The translations under genes and the position numbers were made by a program. 64,000 nt of DNA from Blumeriella jaapii (lineage: Eukaryota; Ascomycota; Leotiomycetes; Helotiales; Drepanopezizaceae), in contig VWND01000008.1 of the NCBI GenBank assembly GCA_009599575.1, positions 310,001-374,000 of the forward strand. The letters run 5' to 3'. Below the pieces are notes generated by a model. The model was given only the letters and a program-made list of their open reading frames with translations, did no database searches and was not told where the DNA came from. This document shows, in pieces, positions 12,741 to 23,830 of this stretch (positions within the stretch are counted from its first letter, which is position 1; the number at the start of each line of letters is the position of its first letter).

Positions 12741-13639
12741 ACCGATATTCCGATTTAAATTATTCAAAAAGTACCAGCTTTTAAGCGCTTATTATTAATG
12801 CGAAACGAAAAATAAATCGATAAATATATTAGTTTCGAAGCGGTCGACGAAGTTATTAAAAAAATTATAAAACAAAAAATTAAATTGAAATTCAGCGACT
12901 TATTTAACATAAAAAAAAAATTCGACAAAATTATTAATAAACAAATTTTTGTATTAAAAAAAAACGAAAAAATTAAAATCATTCGAAAAGAAAACGATTT
13001 TAAATTAAAAAAAAACCAGAAAAAAATTTATAATACCGCAATTAATTTAGCCGATAAGAAAAAATCCTCGGAAAAAGTCAGCTTTTTGATTTTCGTTATA
13101 AAAACTTAAAAGATTAAAACGACGAAACTGCTTTTACACGGCTATAAAAGCGTTAAAAATAAAAATTATATTTAAGAAAAGTACGACCGCTTTCGTTTTA
13201 TTCGATAATAAAACCGAAATCAATTATATAAATCAAAAAACAGCCGAAGCTAATAGTATACCGATTATTACCGACAAACGAATAATTTATACCATCGTTA
13301 ATAAAAATATTATTAAATTTAACGGAATTGTACGAAATATAAAAATGGACGTTAAAAGTATTATTACTTATAAAGATTTTTTAATAATAAAAAAATGCTT
13401 TTATTTTATTATTTTTAAAATGCTTTAAATTTTAGAAAATTTCGTTAGCTTTAAATACACCGAAAACGGCCAAATAAAAGCTTTTTTTTAAAACTGAAAC
13501 CGGTTTTTCCAAAGTTAAATTACCGTCGCCGGCGACAAAGTTTTTTTAATCGACGTTTTATTAGAAAACGAATAGCCGGCTTTAATCCTAAGACAGACGC
13601 TAAACTATAACAAAACCTGGAAAATACTCGGCTAAAAAT

Positions 13640-13674
13640 ACTCGCGTTATTAATCGAAATAGCACCGCGAGTAA
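13640..13674 (-). repeat. 35-bp palindromic repeat, locus 1 (copy C)
   Basis: Arms TACTCGCG and CGCGAGTA enclose a 19-base middle. It is the copy C counterpart of 1764-1798 and 26053-26087, with compensating arm changes (ACTCGCG pairs with CGCGAGT). Confidence 0.72.
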
Positions 13675-15582
13675 AATTGGCTAATATTAATATTTTTAGC
13701 TATTAATTCGAAAATAAAAATTTCGAAAATTTCGTTTTTGTATTAAATAAATCCGACCCATATATCCTACCATTTTGTATTAATATCAGCATTTTTTACA
13801 AGCGCAAAGCTGATAAAATACGATTCGTAAATCTTAGCGAATCCGATAAAAATATCTCCGGAAAAATAAACGATTAATTTAAAAAAAATAAAATAATAAA
13901 ATTATTTTAATTAATTATTAGCGAATTCGAAAGATTTATCACCGGCCGATTTTCCAGCTTATTATTTAGCAGCCGATTTACAAAAAAACGATTTAATAAT
14001 TTAGCAATCGGAATCTAATTTCTGCTAAAAAAAAAAAAGGTTTTGTACGAAATTTTACGCAACCGAAAAAAAGCTATAGCTTTCGATTTTACCGAAATAA
14101 GCCAATTCAATTTTAACGTTACGTTTTATATCGATATTAAACCGTGCTTTACGAAGCCTGGCAAAAAAAAACCTTTTTAATTCCTAAAGCTTTTTAAAAT
14201 AAAATAATCGAAATGCTAAAAAAACGAATTAAGCAAAAGATTTTCGAATTTTGCTACGGCCTATATAAAAACAAATAATTTATCGTTGCGAAAAAAAAAA
14301 AAACATTTATAAATTTATTATCGCAATCGTCGAAATAAACAAAATAACGATTCGAAACGCTAACGTATTATCCAACGTCGATTAATTTTCAAACGAATTC
14401 GCAAAACTAATAATCGCCTTTTTTTTCGATCTGTTTTTAAGCTACGACCATTTAATATTTGATTTACGATTTCGAAATATAACGGCAATTCAAATACTAA
14501 TCGGCCTGCTACGTATAACGAAAGTATTTATAAAAGCCATTAATTCAGTCGTTTAATTTATGAAAATCGTATATAAAGTTTTTATAATTTGCATTTCCGA
14601 TATTATTTTGTTTTACGTTAACGACGTCGGAATAAAAAATCTTAAATTATATTATAATAATAAAAAAATTTTTTCTGAAATTCGACGCTATATAATAAAA
14701 TATATTTAAAACATCGATAAAATTATAATCTGCTTCGAAAAAGCCAAAGCTATTATTAGCTTTCGATTAAAATTTTATATATTCGAAATAAATATCGTTG
14801 GCTATATAATTAATAACGCTAACCGCTATTTTTAACGAAAAAAAATTAAAAAAATCTGCGAATAAAAAAAGTGTAAAAACATTACCGAAGCCAAAATTTT
14901 TATTAGCATTATGATTTATTACCGTAATTAAATTAAAAACTTTTTTTAAAAAGCTGTATTTATTTACGCTATAATAAAAAAAAAATCGATTTCGTTTGGG
15001 AAAAAAAACAAAGCAAAATTATAAAAATTCTTAAAAACGATTTTTTATCGGCCTTATCGCTTATACGGATCGATTATAACTTAGACGTAAAAAAAATTAT
15101 TTTAATTATCGACGCTAATATTTTCGGTTAAAAAGCTATATTGCAATAAATCGATAAAAATAAAAAACAGCATTTTTCACGATTCGAAAGCGATTTATAA
15201 TCTTTCGCTAAAACATGCTACGATATTACTAAACGAAAATATCGAAGCGCTTTTAAAGTAATAAAAAAAATAAAAAGCGAATTATACGGCGTATATTTTA
15301 TTTTAAAAACAAACGCAAAAATCTTTATCGACCAATTAAATAAAAAAGCCAGTGATTTATTAAAAGCGCTCGTTATTAATTAAATAGCTTAAATGCGACT
15401 TATGGATTTCGAAGTTAAATATATTAAAAAAATAATTAACACAGCGGCAGACGGCCTTTTTAAACGAAAACGTTTTTATTTATTTAATTTCGTTAAACAA
15501 AACGAATAAAATATCGACGAATAAATCGCTAACGAAATCGGCTGCTTCGTTATTTGCGCTTTGAGTTTTATAAAGCCAAAAC

Positions 15583-15617
15583 CATTCGCGTTGTTATTTC
15601 GGCTGGCACCGCGAATG
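15583..15617 (-). repeat. 35-bp palindromic repeat, locus 3a (copy C)
   Basis: Perfect 8-bp arms CATTCGCG and CGCGAATG flank a GC-richer middle. It lies in the RNase H-integrase spacer, in a frame that stays open across it, and is the best preserved example. Confidence 0.8.
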
Positions 15618-15645
15618 GAAAATATTAATTTTCGGGCCGAAAAAG

Positions 15646-15680
15646 CATTCGCGTTATTATTTCGATTAGCATCGCGAATG
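15646..15680 (-). repeat. 35-bp palindromic repeat, locus 3b (copy C)
   Basis: Perfect arms CATTCGCG and CGCGAATG, starting exactly 63 bases after locus 3a, so the reading frame is kept. Confidence 0.8.
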
Positions 15681-16155
15681 GATTTGACCGAAAACGATCG
15701 GAATAAACCGATTAACGACGAAAATAAATCTTTGATCGATAATTATAAAACCGAAGACTTTTATTTAATCGTATATTATTTAACCATTTTATTTAAACTA
15801 TTTAGCGTATCAAATTATTAGTTTAAATTATTTAAAAACCAGGCTTTCGATTATATTTTAGCCGACAGAAAGCTATACAAAATAAAAAACAATATACACC
15901 AAAAACGCCTAGTAATAAACAACAAAGCCGACAAGTTTCAAATCATAAAAGAAGCCCACGAAAAAATGTTTCATAAAGGAGCTGAAGCCACTTATCACCG
16001 AACCAAGAACGGGTTAAGAGACCGAAGGAGTGTGGGGCCAAGGAGTTCGGTTTTTTGATTGATTGGTTTTTAAACCATATGGGATAGACTAAATTGCACT
16101 TATTGGAATTATGTTTTTCTTTGATCGTAGTCAAAAACGACTACGTATATTATTT

Positions 16156-16164
16156 GGGACAGGA
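16156..16164 (+). other. Polypurine tract of Gypsy-1 copy C
   Basis: GGGACAGGA lies directly before the 3' LTR start, the usual place of the plus-strand primer. Confidence 0.5.
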
Positions 16165-16431
16165 TGTAAAACGGTAATACCTCGTATTAATAGAAGTTGA
16201 TAGTTTTAGCTATGATCGAGGCATGGACCCCTCCGAGACCCCCTGCCACTGACTACCTTCAACAGGTATAAGAGCAAAGCACCCCCTTAAATAGTACCAC
16301 AAGCACGCAGTCCAATTCATACCTTCACTCATTCTTCTTTTCCTTTCTTCAGTCTTTTCTAGAGATTCCCTAGACTATCTTACCCACCGACATATGGCCG
16401 TATCAGTCTGGTTTTCCTACCTACTTTTACA
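16165..16431 (+). repeat. Gypsy-1 LTR, 3' LTR of copy C (little RIP)
   Basis: This is a 267-bp LTR with perfect 7-bp ends TGTAAAA and TTTTACA. It is the least mutated Gypsy-1 LTR here and serves as the reference for the family. Confidence 0.92.
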
Positions 16432-16435
16432 ATAA
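16432..16435. repeat. Target site duplication of Gypsy-1 copy C (right)
   Basis: ATAA, matching 10018-10021. Confidence 0.65.
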
Positions 16436-16697
16436 TTTGAAATTTATCGGCTTTATTATTTATTATTAAACGTTTTTAATATATATTGTTTTTTATTTTA
16501 TATAACTTTTTATCGGCTAAAATATAATCGAAAGCTTGGTTTTTAAATAATTTAAATTAATAGTTTAACACGCTAAATAATTTAAATAAAATAATTAAAT
16601 AATATACGATTAAATAAAAGTTTTCGATTTCGTAATTATCGATCAAAAGTTTATTTTCGTTGTTAATCGGCTTATTCCGATCGTTTTTAATTAAATC

Positions 16698-16732
16698 CAT
16701 TCGCGGTATTAGCCGAAATAATAACGCGAATG
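16698..16732 (+). repeat. 35-bp palindromic repeat, locus 3b (copy B)
   Basis: Perfect arms CATTCGCG and CGCGAATG; the copy B counterpart of 15646-15680. Confidence 0.8.
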
Positions 16733-16760
16733 CTTTTTCGGTCCGAAAATTAATGTTTTT

Positions 16761-16795
16761 TATTCGCGGTGTCAGCCGAAATAATAACGCGAATA
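16761..16795 (+). repeat. 35-bp palindromic repeat, locus 3a (copy B)
   Basis: Arms TATTCGCG and CGCGAATA keep perfect pairing; it starts 63 bases from locus 3b, as in copy C. Confidence 0.8.
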
Positions 16796-16887
16796 ATTTC
16801 GGCTTTATAAAATCTAAAGCGCAAATAGCGAAACAGCCGATTTCGTTAGCAATTTATTTATTAATATTTTATTCGTTTTATTTAACG

Positions 16888-16892
16888 AAATC
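16888..16892. repeat. Target site duplication of Gypsy-2 (left)
   Basis: AAATC lies directly before the LTR and is repeated at 24243-24247 after the other LTR. Confidence 0.9.
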
Positions 16893-17305
16893 TGTAAGAA
16901 TTGAAAGGCAGGGAAACACTAGTTCAGACAATAAAGCTCAGATAAGATTGGGTTGATAGTCAGACTGATTTCTACCTTCTACATTTCTAGTAGAAGGCGT
17001 GTATAAGTACAAAAGAAGGGGTGGAGCCCTCGAAAAAAGTATTTCCCAGGAAACCAGGCGAGCCCTATTTAATATGCTTTTCCAGCCCCTATCCCGACCT
17101 TTTTTTATCCTTCTTAATATAACCTTAATAACTGATTCCTTAGCAATTATTCCTATAAAGTGTTTTACCTAAATGTTATTTTCAGCTTTTACAGTATTAT
17201 CCGGCCCCTACGGCCTATCCGCAGAAAGTACTATTCGAAGGTTGGTAGAAAGCAAAGGGTCTTGGCGGATCACCTGACTTATACACGTGATGTTGGTTTC
17301 TAATA
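16893..17305 (-). repeat. Gypsy-2 3' LTR
   Basis: This 413-bp LTR starts TGTAAGAATTG on the plus strand and ends with CTAATA (RIP form of CTGACA). It differs from the other LTR mainly by transitions. Confidence 0.92.
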
Positions 17306-17317
17306 TTACCCCCCCTT
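17306..17317 (-). other. Gypsy-2 polypurine tract
   Basis: On the minus strand an AAGGGGGGG run lies directly before the 3' LTR, fixing the element's orientation. Confidence 0.7.
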
Positions 17318-17649
17318 CTAGGCCTTTGGTCCCCAAAGGCGATTGATTTTTTTATGCGTATGCTTCCGTGTATAGCGTACGTTACGCTTTCGAAATAACG
17401 TGCGGTTTCTTCCGCTTTCGGTCGTGAATTATAGCTGTTTCGTTCGCTTTTAGTCGTAAATTATAGCTGTTTTGCTGTTCTGTTTTGTTTTCGGTAGCGT
17501 TCGCATTTTCGTTTGAAAAAGCCTTTTTTCTTAAAATAGCCGCTATTTTTCTGCTTAACTTCTTTTTTTTTTTTTTATTTTTATTTTCTCGTTAGCTTTT
17601 TTTTATTCCAATCAACTGCTTTTCGCCGCGTTCGCCGCGAACTCTTAAA

Positions 17650-18500
17650 ATGCTTTTGATTTTTATTTGCTTTCGGTGCGCCCGCCTGATTTTACGCGAA
17701 GGCATCATAACGGACTTTTTGCTTTTTTGCGTTTTCGAGCTTCCCAGCGTGAAATGCAACCGCTGCAAAACTTCGCATACTCAGTGCTTTTCTGTAAATC
17801 CCTTAGACTTTTATTCGGACTCGCTTCTAACTAGCTACAGATTTTTGCCGCACGCGCTATCGAGGCGCAAACATTTTTCGCGAGCTTTAACGATTTTATA
17901 AATCGTTTCGATGCTGCCATAGCCGCTGCCGCCTTTTCTTCTTCTGCTGCCGAAGCCAAAGCTTTTGCTAAAACCTTTATCGATTTTATTATCTACGACG
18001 CTTATATAAATCGTTTAAAAAAAGATAACGCTTCGGCTTTTATAATAGTCGGAAATCGTACGAATCGCGCCGCGGCTCGGGCTGCCGCCGCTGCTGCTGC
18101 GCCCGTTTCTGCCGGTTTGGCGGCTGCTGCTGTTTTGGGGGTCTTAGCTGCGCCGGCCCTTTTTTTTAACGACGCCAGTATAAAACGTATTTTCCGACGT
18201 TTCGAAAACGTCGCTCGGATCTATTCTGACCAGTTGGGTTAAATTCTGAATTCCTACGAAAATATCGTAATTGTAATTCAGAATTCGATTACGGCTATCG
18301 TAAAAGCTTTAACTGGGATAAATCGAATATTCTGCGAATTCGTTTAATACTAATTTTTTTTTTAGCCTGCCGCTGCTTCTGAATCTGAAAAAGATAGCGA
18401 TAACGATAAAAAAAGGAATAACGATAAAAATAAATTGGCTTAGCGGCGGTTCTAAGATTTTCTAAGTATTTTTGTTTTTTTTTCTTTGTCCTTACGGCGC
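17650..18500 (+). pseudogene. Gypsy-2 antisense accessory reading frame (Cys-cluster protein remains)
   Basis: Between the 3' LTR and the end of pol, a coding-like stretch runs on the plus strand, opposite to gag-pol. Its start (17650-17901) has paired cysteines: a CFRC-type pair and then a KCNRC...C cluster, as in small zinc-binding or Zn-cluster-like proteins. After an apparent frameshift near 17800-17880 the frame continues with an alanine-rich helical segment (about 17850-18240), including a long Ala run near 18060-18150. A charged tail follows to about 18500. GC content is much higher than in pol. Antisense frames with Cys clusters are known in some fungal Gypsy elements; function is unknown. 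Confidence 0.55.
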
Positions 18501-18539
18501 GCATTCGTTATTGCTCCGTTGCTATCATTTGTCGTATTT

Positions 18540-21500
18540 TTTAAATATTTTTTTACAACTTTTTTTACGTTCGTAAAATGGTTTTCTGGCTTCTAAAAGT
18601 TTTCGTTTAGTAAATAGCCCTTTTATCGCACCAAATAATATCGGCCTTTTTTTGTATTTTTGTAAATTTGTATTGATTTAATCTCGTATTTTTCGGGTTT
18701 TTAAAGTTTTATTATATTATTTTTCGGTTCGGTGTCGTTCCGACCCTGCCAAAGTTCTAGTAAAAAAACGTGGAAAATATCGTAAATACGATATTAAAAA
18801 AGAAGCTCGAATTGGTAAGCTTGGCCGTGCTCGTATATAATTCGCTTAATTTTGAAAAGCTTTAGATATTTATCTGAAAGCTTTCGAAAAGGTCGCAGCT
18901 GTCGAAGGTTTTTGGTCGATAATAATACTTTATCGCCTATTTGAAATTTAATTTTTTTATATTTAACGTTGTAAAACCTTTTGTGATTCGCGTTGGCTTT
19001 TTTTAGCTTTCTATTAAATACTTCTTTTTTTTTTTGTAATATTCTAACTCGTTTTTTCGCTAACGGTATTCTTCCTTTTACGACGTCGCTTTCGACGTTG
19101 CTGCCAAGTTCTGGGTGAAAGCCGTATAGCATGCGAAAAGGAATAGAATTTGTAAAGGCGTATATCGAGTTGTTATACGTAAATTCGGCTAAAATAAGCT
19201 TCGTAGCCTAATCGTTTTATCGATAATCGCAATACGTACAAAAATAAAATTTTAAAATTTAATTTTAACGTTCCGTTTGGCCATCGGTCTAAAAATGGAA
19301 AGCGGTGCTTAATCGACGTCGTATTTATAAGTGGAATATTATTAAAAACCAGAATTTATTAATGAAAACTGATCTTCTGTCTGTAGTAATCCTTTTAAAA
19401 CAGCCAAAATTTTTGTAAACGTGTTGTATAAATATTTCAGCCAAATCTGGGGCTGAAATCGTTTTTTGTATCGGTATATATTTCGACAGCTTCGTATATC
19501 GGTTTATTATAACGAATATCGAATCGTAAATACGATTTCGTTTTTTGCTAAAAAGTAGACCCGTAATAAAATTTATGGTTATTTTTTCTTAAGGTTTCGT
19601 AGAAGTCGAAAAGAAGGCTAACTCGCTATAAGGTCGGTGTTTTTTAGGCTTGCTTCTTTGGCACTTTTCATACGTATTAACGTAACGCTTTACGTCGCCT
19701 CGTAAACCAGGCCAGAAATACTTTTTTTCGACCAGTTCTAGCGTTCGCCGAAAGCTTTAATAGCCGGCGGTCGGGTCGTCGTAATTAATTTTTAATATTT
19801 CGCTTTTAATAGCGCTTTTATTCGGAATATACGCACGTTTTTTGTAACGTAATAATCTATTTTGGCCTATACGCCAATATTTTTCGGACCCGGCTCGACT
19901 GTTTTGCGAAGCCGATTCGTACGTTTTTTGTAATACAAAAAAATCAGATTTTTACAATTCAAAGATAGTTTTATAAATCGGTTTTGCTAGCTCGTTATTA
20001 GCCGTTTCGGATTGTAGCAATACAGCGGCTACGCTCCGTGGTATATATTATTTGCAACCAGTAATATTAGCAAAAAACAATCCGGCGAAAAAGCCTTTTA
20101 TTTGGCTTTTTCTCGCTTGCTTTCTACCTTCTGATCCCGTTAACAAAAGCTTCGAATATTTATCGGCGCGAAATGATTTATACCCCGACTTTAGGCGTGT
20201 TTTTACTGCGGAAAATATTCTAGAATTTTTTAAATAAGCTAGTTTTAACTTACGATGCAGCGTAAGCAACTGCTCGTTATTTTTTTTTAAATTTTTTTTT
20301 AAATTTGGCCGGCGGGAAAAATCATCCGCCGGGTTAAAAACTTTTGTTTTATATTCGATTGCAAAATCGTATTCAGCTAGTTCGTCGGCCTATTTCGCTT
20401 GGCGTTCGTTTAGACGTTTTTTCGTAAAAAAGTATTTTAAATTATAATAATTTATACGTATAATAATAACGTTAAAGGCGCTACGTAAATATTGGCTTTA
20501 TTATTTAAAAGCGTAAATTATAGCTATTAGCTTAGCGTCGTAAACTTCGTATTTTTGTTTTATAAAAGAAAGCTTTTTCGAATAGTACGCGATAAAGTGC
20601 CAACGTGCCTCCGCACTCTTTCCGAATAATTAAAATAATATTCCGCCTATAGCGAATTTCGAAGCGTTTGTTTCGATTTAGATTTTTAATCGAGGGTCGA
20701 AATGGCGTAGAATCGGTATTTGGCAAAACTTTTTTTTTAAAAGTAAAAAAGCGAGCTTCGCTTCGAATGGAAAACGAAAAAGGTTCGACATTTTTTTTCG
20801 TTGCATTTTTTTTAAAAGATTTGTAATAAGTCGGCAAAGCTTAGCGTAGTTTTTAATAAAACGTTTGTAAAAGTTGATAAAACCTAAAAACATTTGAATA
20901 TCTCGCCACGTAATAGAAGAGGGCCATTTCCGAATATTATTTATTCTTTTTGGGTCCATTTTAATTCCCGTAAAAATAACGACGAAGCCTAGGAATTCAA
21001 TCGTATTCGTATCGAAAGCATATTTTTTTAGATTTCCGTAAAGTTTATTAATACGAAATCTTTCGAAAACTTTTTTTACCGCGTTTGTGTAATCGTCGGG
21101 GTTTTCGAAAAATATTAAAATATCGTCGAGGTAAATTATATACGTAATATCTATTAAACCGACTAAAGTTTAATTAATATATGCTTGGAAGATTGCTGGT
21201 GCGTTCGAAAGGCCGAAAAGTAATACGCAGTATTCGAAGTGTCCGTAACGAATGCGAAACGCAGTTTTCCATTTATTTCCTTCTTTTATTCGAAGGCGGT
21301 GGTACGCCCAAATGAGGTCTAGCTTAGTGAATATTTTAGCTTTTTTTAAACGATCCAAAGTTTCGCTTATAAAGAATAGAAGAATTCGATTTTTAATCGT
21401 AATTGCGTTTAAACTCTTATAATCGACGTATAATCGTAAACTTTCGTTTTTTTTCGGTATAAATATTACCGGTGCGCCGGCAGAGCTAGTAGACCTTTTT

Positions 21501-22240
21501 ATCCAGCCTTTTTTTAAGCTCGAATCGAGATATTCGCGTAATTCGGTAAGTTCAGATTCCGACAAAAAGTAGACTGGTTCTCAAAAAGGGTTTTTTCTCT
21601 TCGCGAAGTTTATTCGATGTTTTATAAGATAGTAAAAAGCTAGGATAACCGCGGCGGTATCGTCGAATACGTCGGCGTAATCGTCGTATTTAAAAGGTAA
21701 TTGATACTGTTTTTCAGTAGTTTTTTTTAAAACGATATAAAACGTTTGCTCTCTTTTGGATTTCTTTTTGAAACGTTTAATTGTAACGAGATTAAACTAT
21801 AAGCGTTCGATTGGGTATCGCCACGACTTAGCTCGAAAGCTTATAGCAGGGTCGATATTTCGCAACCAAAAAAACCCTAAAATAAGTAAAACCCCTGGGA
21901 TATTTATATCGCAAGCCACGAAATCGTTTTGTATTTTTTTAATTATTTTATAATTATTAGTGGCGCGAATAGGTTGCGTATGCGTGTCGTAAATGGTTAT
22001 TTTTTTTTTTTTAATCGTAGATAAGTTAATACGTTTTTAAATTAGTTTTTATTTATATTTAATTAATAACTTTTAGGTTACGTAGTTTTTCTTCGCGCCG
22101 CAGTCGATAAAAGCTCGTTTCGTACGAGTTTCGCTTTTGGCTTTTTTAATTTCGACTGAAATTATTATTTTCTGCTTTTTTTTCGCTCGATTTTATTAGC
22201 AGCGACGAAATTAAAATCGAGCGGAAGCTTTTCCCGAATC
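18540..22240 (-). pseudogene. Gypsy-2 pol remains (protease, RT, RNase H, integrase, chromodomain)
   Basis: On the minus strand, reverse transcriptase at 21565-21170 is nearly open, with a [13 protein letters not shown] stretch, a FTKLDL-WAYH motif and FGLSNAPA, all typical of Ty3/Gypsy. The RT connection and RNase H follow at about 20960-20300 (FLGFINFYKRFI, then a YE-YDAK-type site). Integrase lies at about 20050-18800. Its C-terminal piece (19132-18794) is open, with a KIKFQIGDKVLL motif. A chromodomain lies near 18720-18545 (YYLVR-KGY followed by a PENHF-like helix start, read through one stop). The protease lies upstream of RT, near 22200-21600, and is not clearly resolved. RIP stops break the frame. 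Confidence 0.83.
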
Positions 22241-22249
22241 TTTAGATTT

Positions 22250-23736
22250 ATTAGCTTCGGGGCAGTTTAGGGCTATATATCTTTTTTTATTGCATTTATA
22301 ATATTCGACTTTTAGACAATTGGCCATGCGGTGCTTTTTTTTTTGGCAGCGACTGTATTTCGAAAAATAAAAAAAGTCGTTAAAAGTTTTAAGATTTCAA
22401 AGGATTTTATTAAAATTGTCGTTTTCTCGCTTTCGTTTTTTTTCTTATGACGTATTTTCGAATCGAAAACGGTATATATCTGTTCTAGCCTTTGGGCCTT
22501 AATCGTAAGTATAAGTTTTTTTTTTCTTTTTTTTTTTGCGCTTGTTTCGTCGTTTATTATTTTTCGTTTCGTCGTTAATAATTTTATTAGCATTTTCGAT
22601 ACGACGAGCGATTAATATTAATTTTTCGTACGAGCTTATAACTGTAATATTATTTCGTTTGATAATTTTTTTTCGAAAAGTAGGTCGGAGTTTTGCGAAA
22701 AGTATTCTTCTCCTAGTCGCATCGTTTGTTATTTGCAATTGCTGTTCGAAATTATTTAAATAAACAACGAAATCGTTAATTAATTTATGTTTTTTTTGCT
22801 TCGTCTTATCGTATAAATTCGAAGCCGCGATTTTTCGATTTTCCGTATTTATCAGAAAATCCAATATCTATTTTTTGAAATCGTTTTATATGGTTCGAAT
22901 ATTCGTAAAACGTCGTTCGTATCCGGTTTACCTTTTCTTTATCTTATCGTCGAAAGCTAAAACACAGGCGTTAATTTTCTTTTGATCGGTACAGAATATT
23001 ACCTTTTTATTCTGGCGAAAGCTTCGCTCTGCACGCCGAATAAAAAATTAAGCTTTTTTAATATTTTTTCCTCGATATATTAGGAAATTTCTTATTTTTG
23101 ATGCCTTTCGGCTCGAATTCGCTGTGTTTTCTACAAAAGGTATAATATGCTTAAAAAAAATGCTAGGTCGTTTTTAATAAGTATTATTATCGTAGTGTTT
23201 CAAAAATATTTTATAATAATCGCCGGCTTAAATTATTTTCTGTTTTTTTTCAATTGAGGCGGTATTAAAAAATATAGAAACTTTTTTTTCGATATCTTCG
23301 AAAGCGTTAAGTTTTCGTTGGAATTGTTTAATCTTTTTTCGGAGTTCGTTTCGGCGTTTTTTAATTTCTTCGAGTTTTTTAATTGTTTCGTAAACTTTTT
23401 TTTTAGTTTTTTTCTGCTTTATTTTAGCTCGTATTTTTTTATTCTTTTACGTTTATCGTTTTTTTTTTGTTCGACGCAAGTTCGTTTATTAGCCAAATAA
23501 ATCAAGGTCTCGATAAAGGATCCTTTCGAATCGCTTTAAGCGTGGCCTTTTTTAGTGATTTCTTCGATAGAAGGAGTTGGGGAATCGTCGCGTCCTGGTG
23601 GTAGGGTATTTTCGACCCCTAATGAAGCTGGTGACGTCAGAGGAAACGATGGTACGGGATCTCCCTGAGCAGCCGAAGATGCTGGGTTTTTTTAAATAGC
23701 TGGAAATGCCTGTTCTTTGCGAATGCGAAAAGCCAT
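22250..23736 (-). pseudogene. Gypsy-2 gag remains
   Basis: A start codon at 23736-23734 opens a Pro/Ser-rich N-terminus that largely escaped RIP (23740-23540). A lysine-rich coiled-coil stretch follows (about 23480-23280), then a gag-like region including the open piece 22864-22499. Two degraded CCHC zinc knuckles lie near 22380-22260, with some Cys and His positions changed to Tyr as expected from G-to-A RIP. In the family, gag forms the particle that packages the RNA. Confidence 0.75.
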
Positions 23737-23830
23737 AATATCGATAGTAACGATATAAGTATAATAGTATAATAAAAGGTTGTTTTAGTAATATCGAACT
23801 GCCGTTCCGGTGGGTAAAAAAAAATCAGAA

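Larger units (their letters stand above)
12885..16020 (+). pseudogene. Gypsy-1 copy C pol remains (protease, RT, RNase H, integrase start)
   Basis: Reading through stops gives the pol domains in order. The aspartic protease lies near 13180-13340 (an ALFDN-type active site stretch followed by a Cys-Ile/Ala-Glu motif). Reverse transcriptase lies near 14180-14660 (DLF-GYDH-type and LGLLR-TK-type stretches, then a YVDD-like site). RNase H lies around 15080-15420. After a spacer holding two palindromic repeats, the HxxxH-type zinc-binding start of integrase appears at about 15940-16010. The integrase core is deleted. Fungal Gypsy elements share this layout. The last part, from about 15850, is nearly free of RIP. 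Confidence 0.75.
10022..16431 (+). mobile_element. Gypsy-1 copy C, internally deleted Ty3/Gypsy element nested in copy B
   Basis: This element has both LTRs (10022-10288 and 16165-16431, same orientation, 267 bp each) and an ATAA duplication at its ends. It carries gag, protease, reverse transcriptase, RNase H and only the start of integrase. The sequence leaves the integrase frame near 16020 and reaches the 3' LTR within about 150 bases, whereas copy B has over 1.2 kb more integrase, so copy C is a deletion derivative that could not have moved alone. It lies in the opposite orientation to copy B. The last ~500 bases are much less RIP-mutated than the rest. Confidence 0.85.
16432..16892 (-). 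mobile_element. Gypsy-1 copy B, middle segment (RNase H-integrase spacer)
   Basis: This is the reverse complement of copy C 15480-15945, heavily RIP-mutated. It is bounded by the copy C insertion on the left and the Gypsy-2 insertion on the right, both with target duplications. It contains two palindromic repeats. The open frame at 16660-16956 on the plus strand is an antisense shadow running into the Gypsy-2 LTR. Confidence 0.82.

Noticed and set aside
15943..16134. 63-codon minus-strand open frame
   Set aside because: It is antisense to the integrase start of copy C and has no motif.
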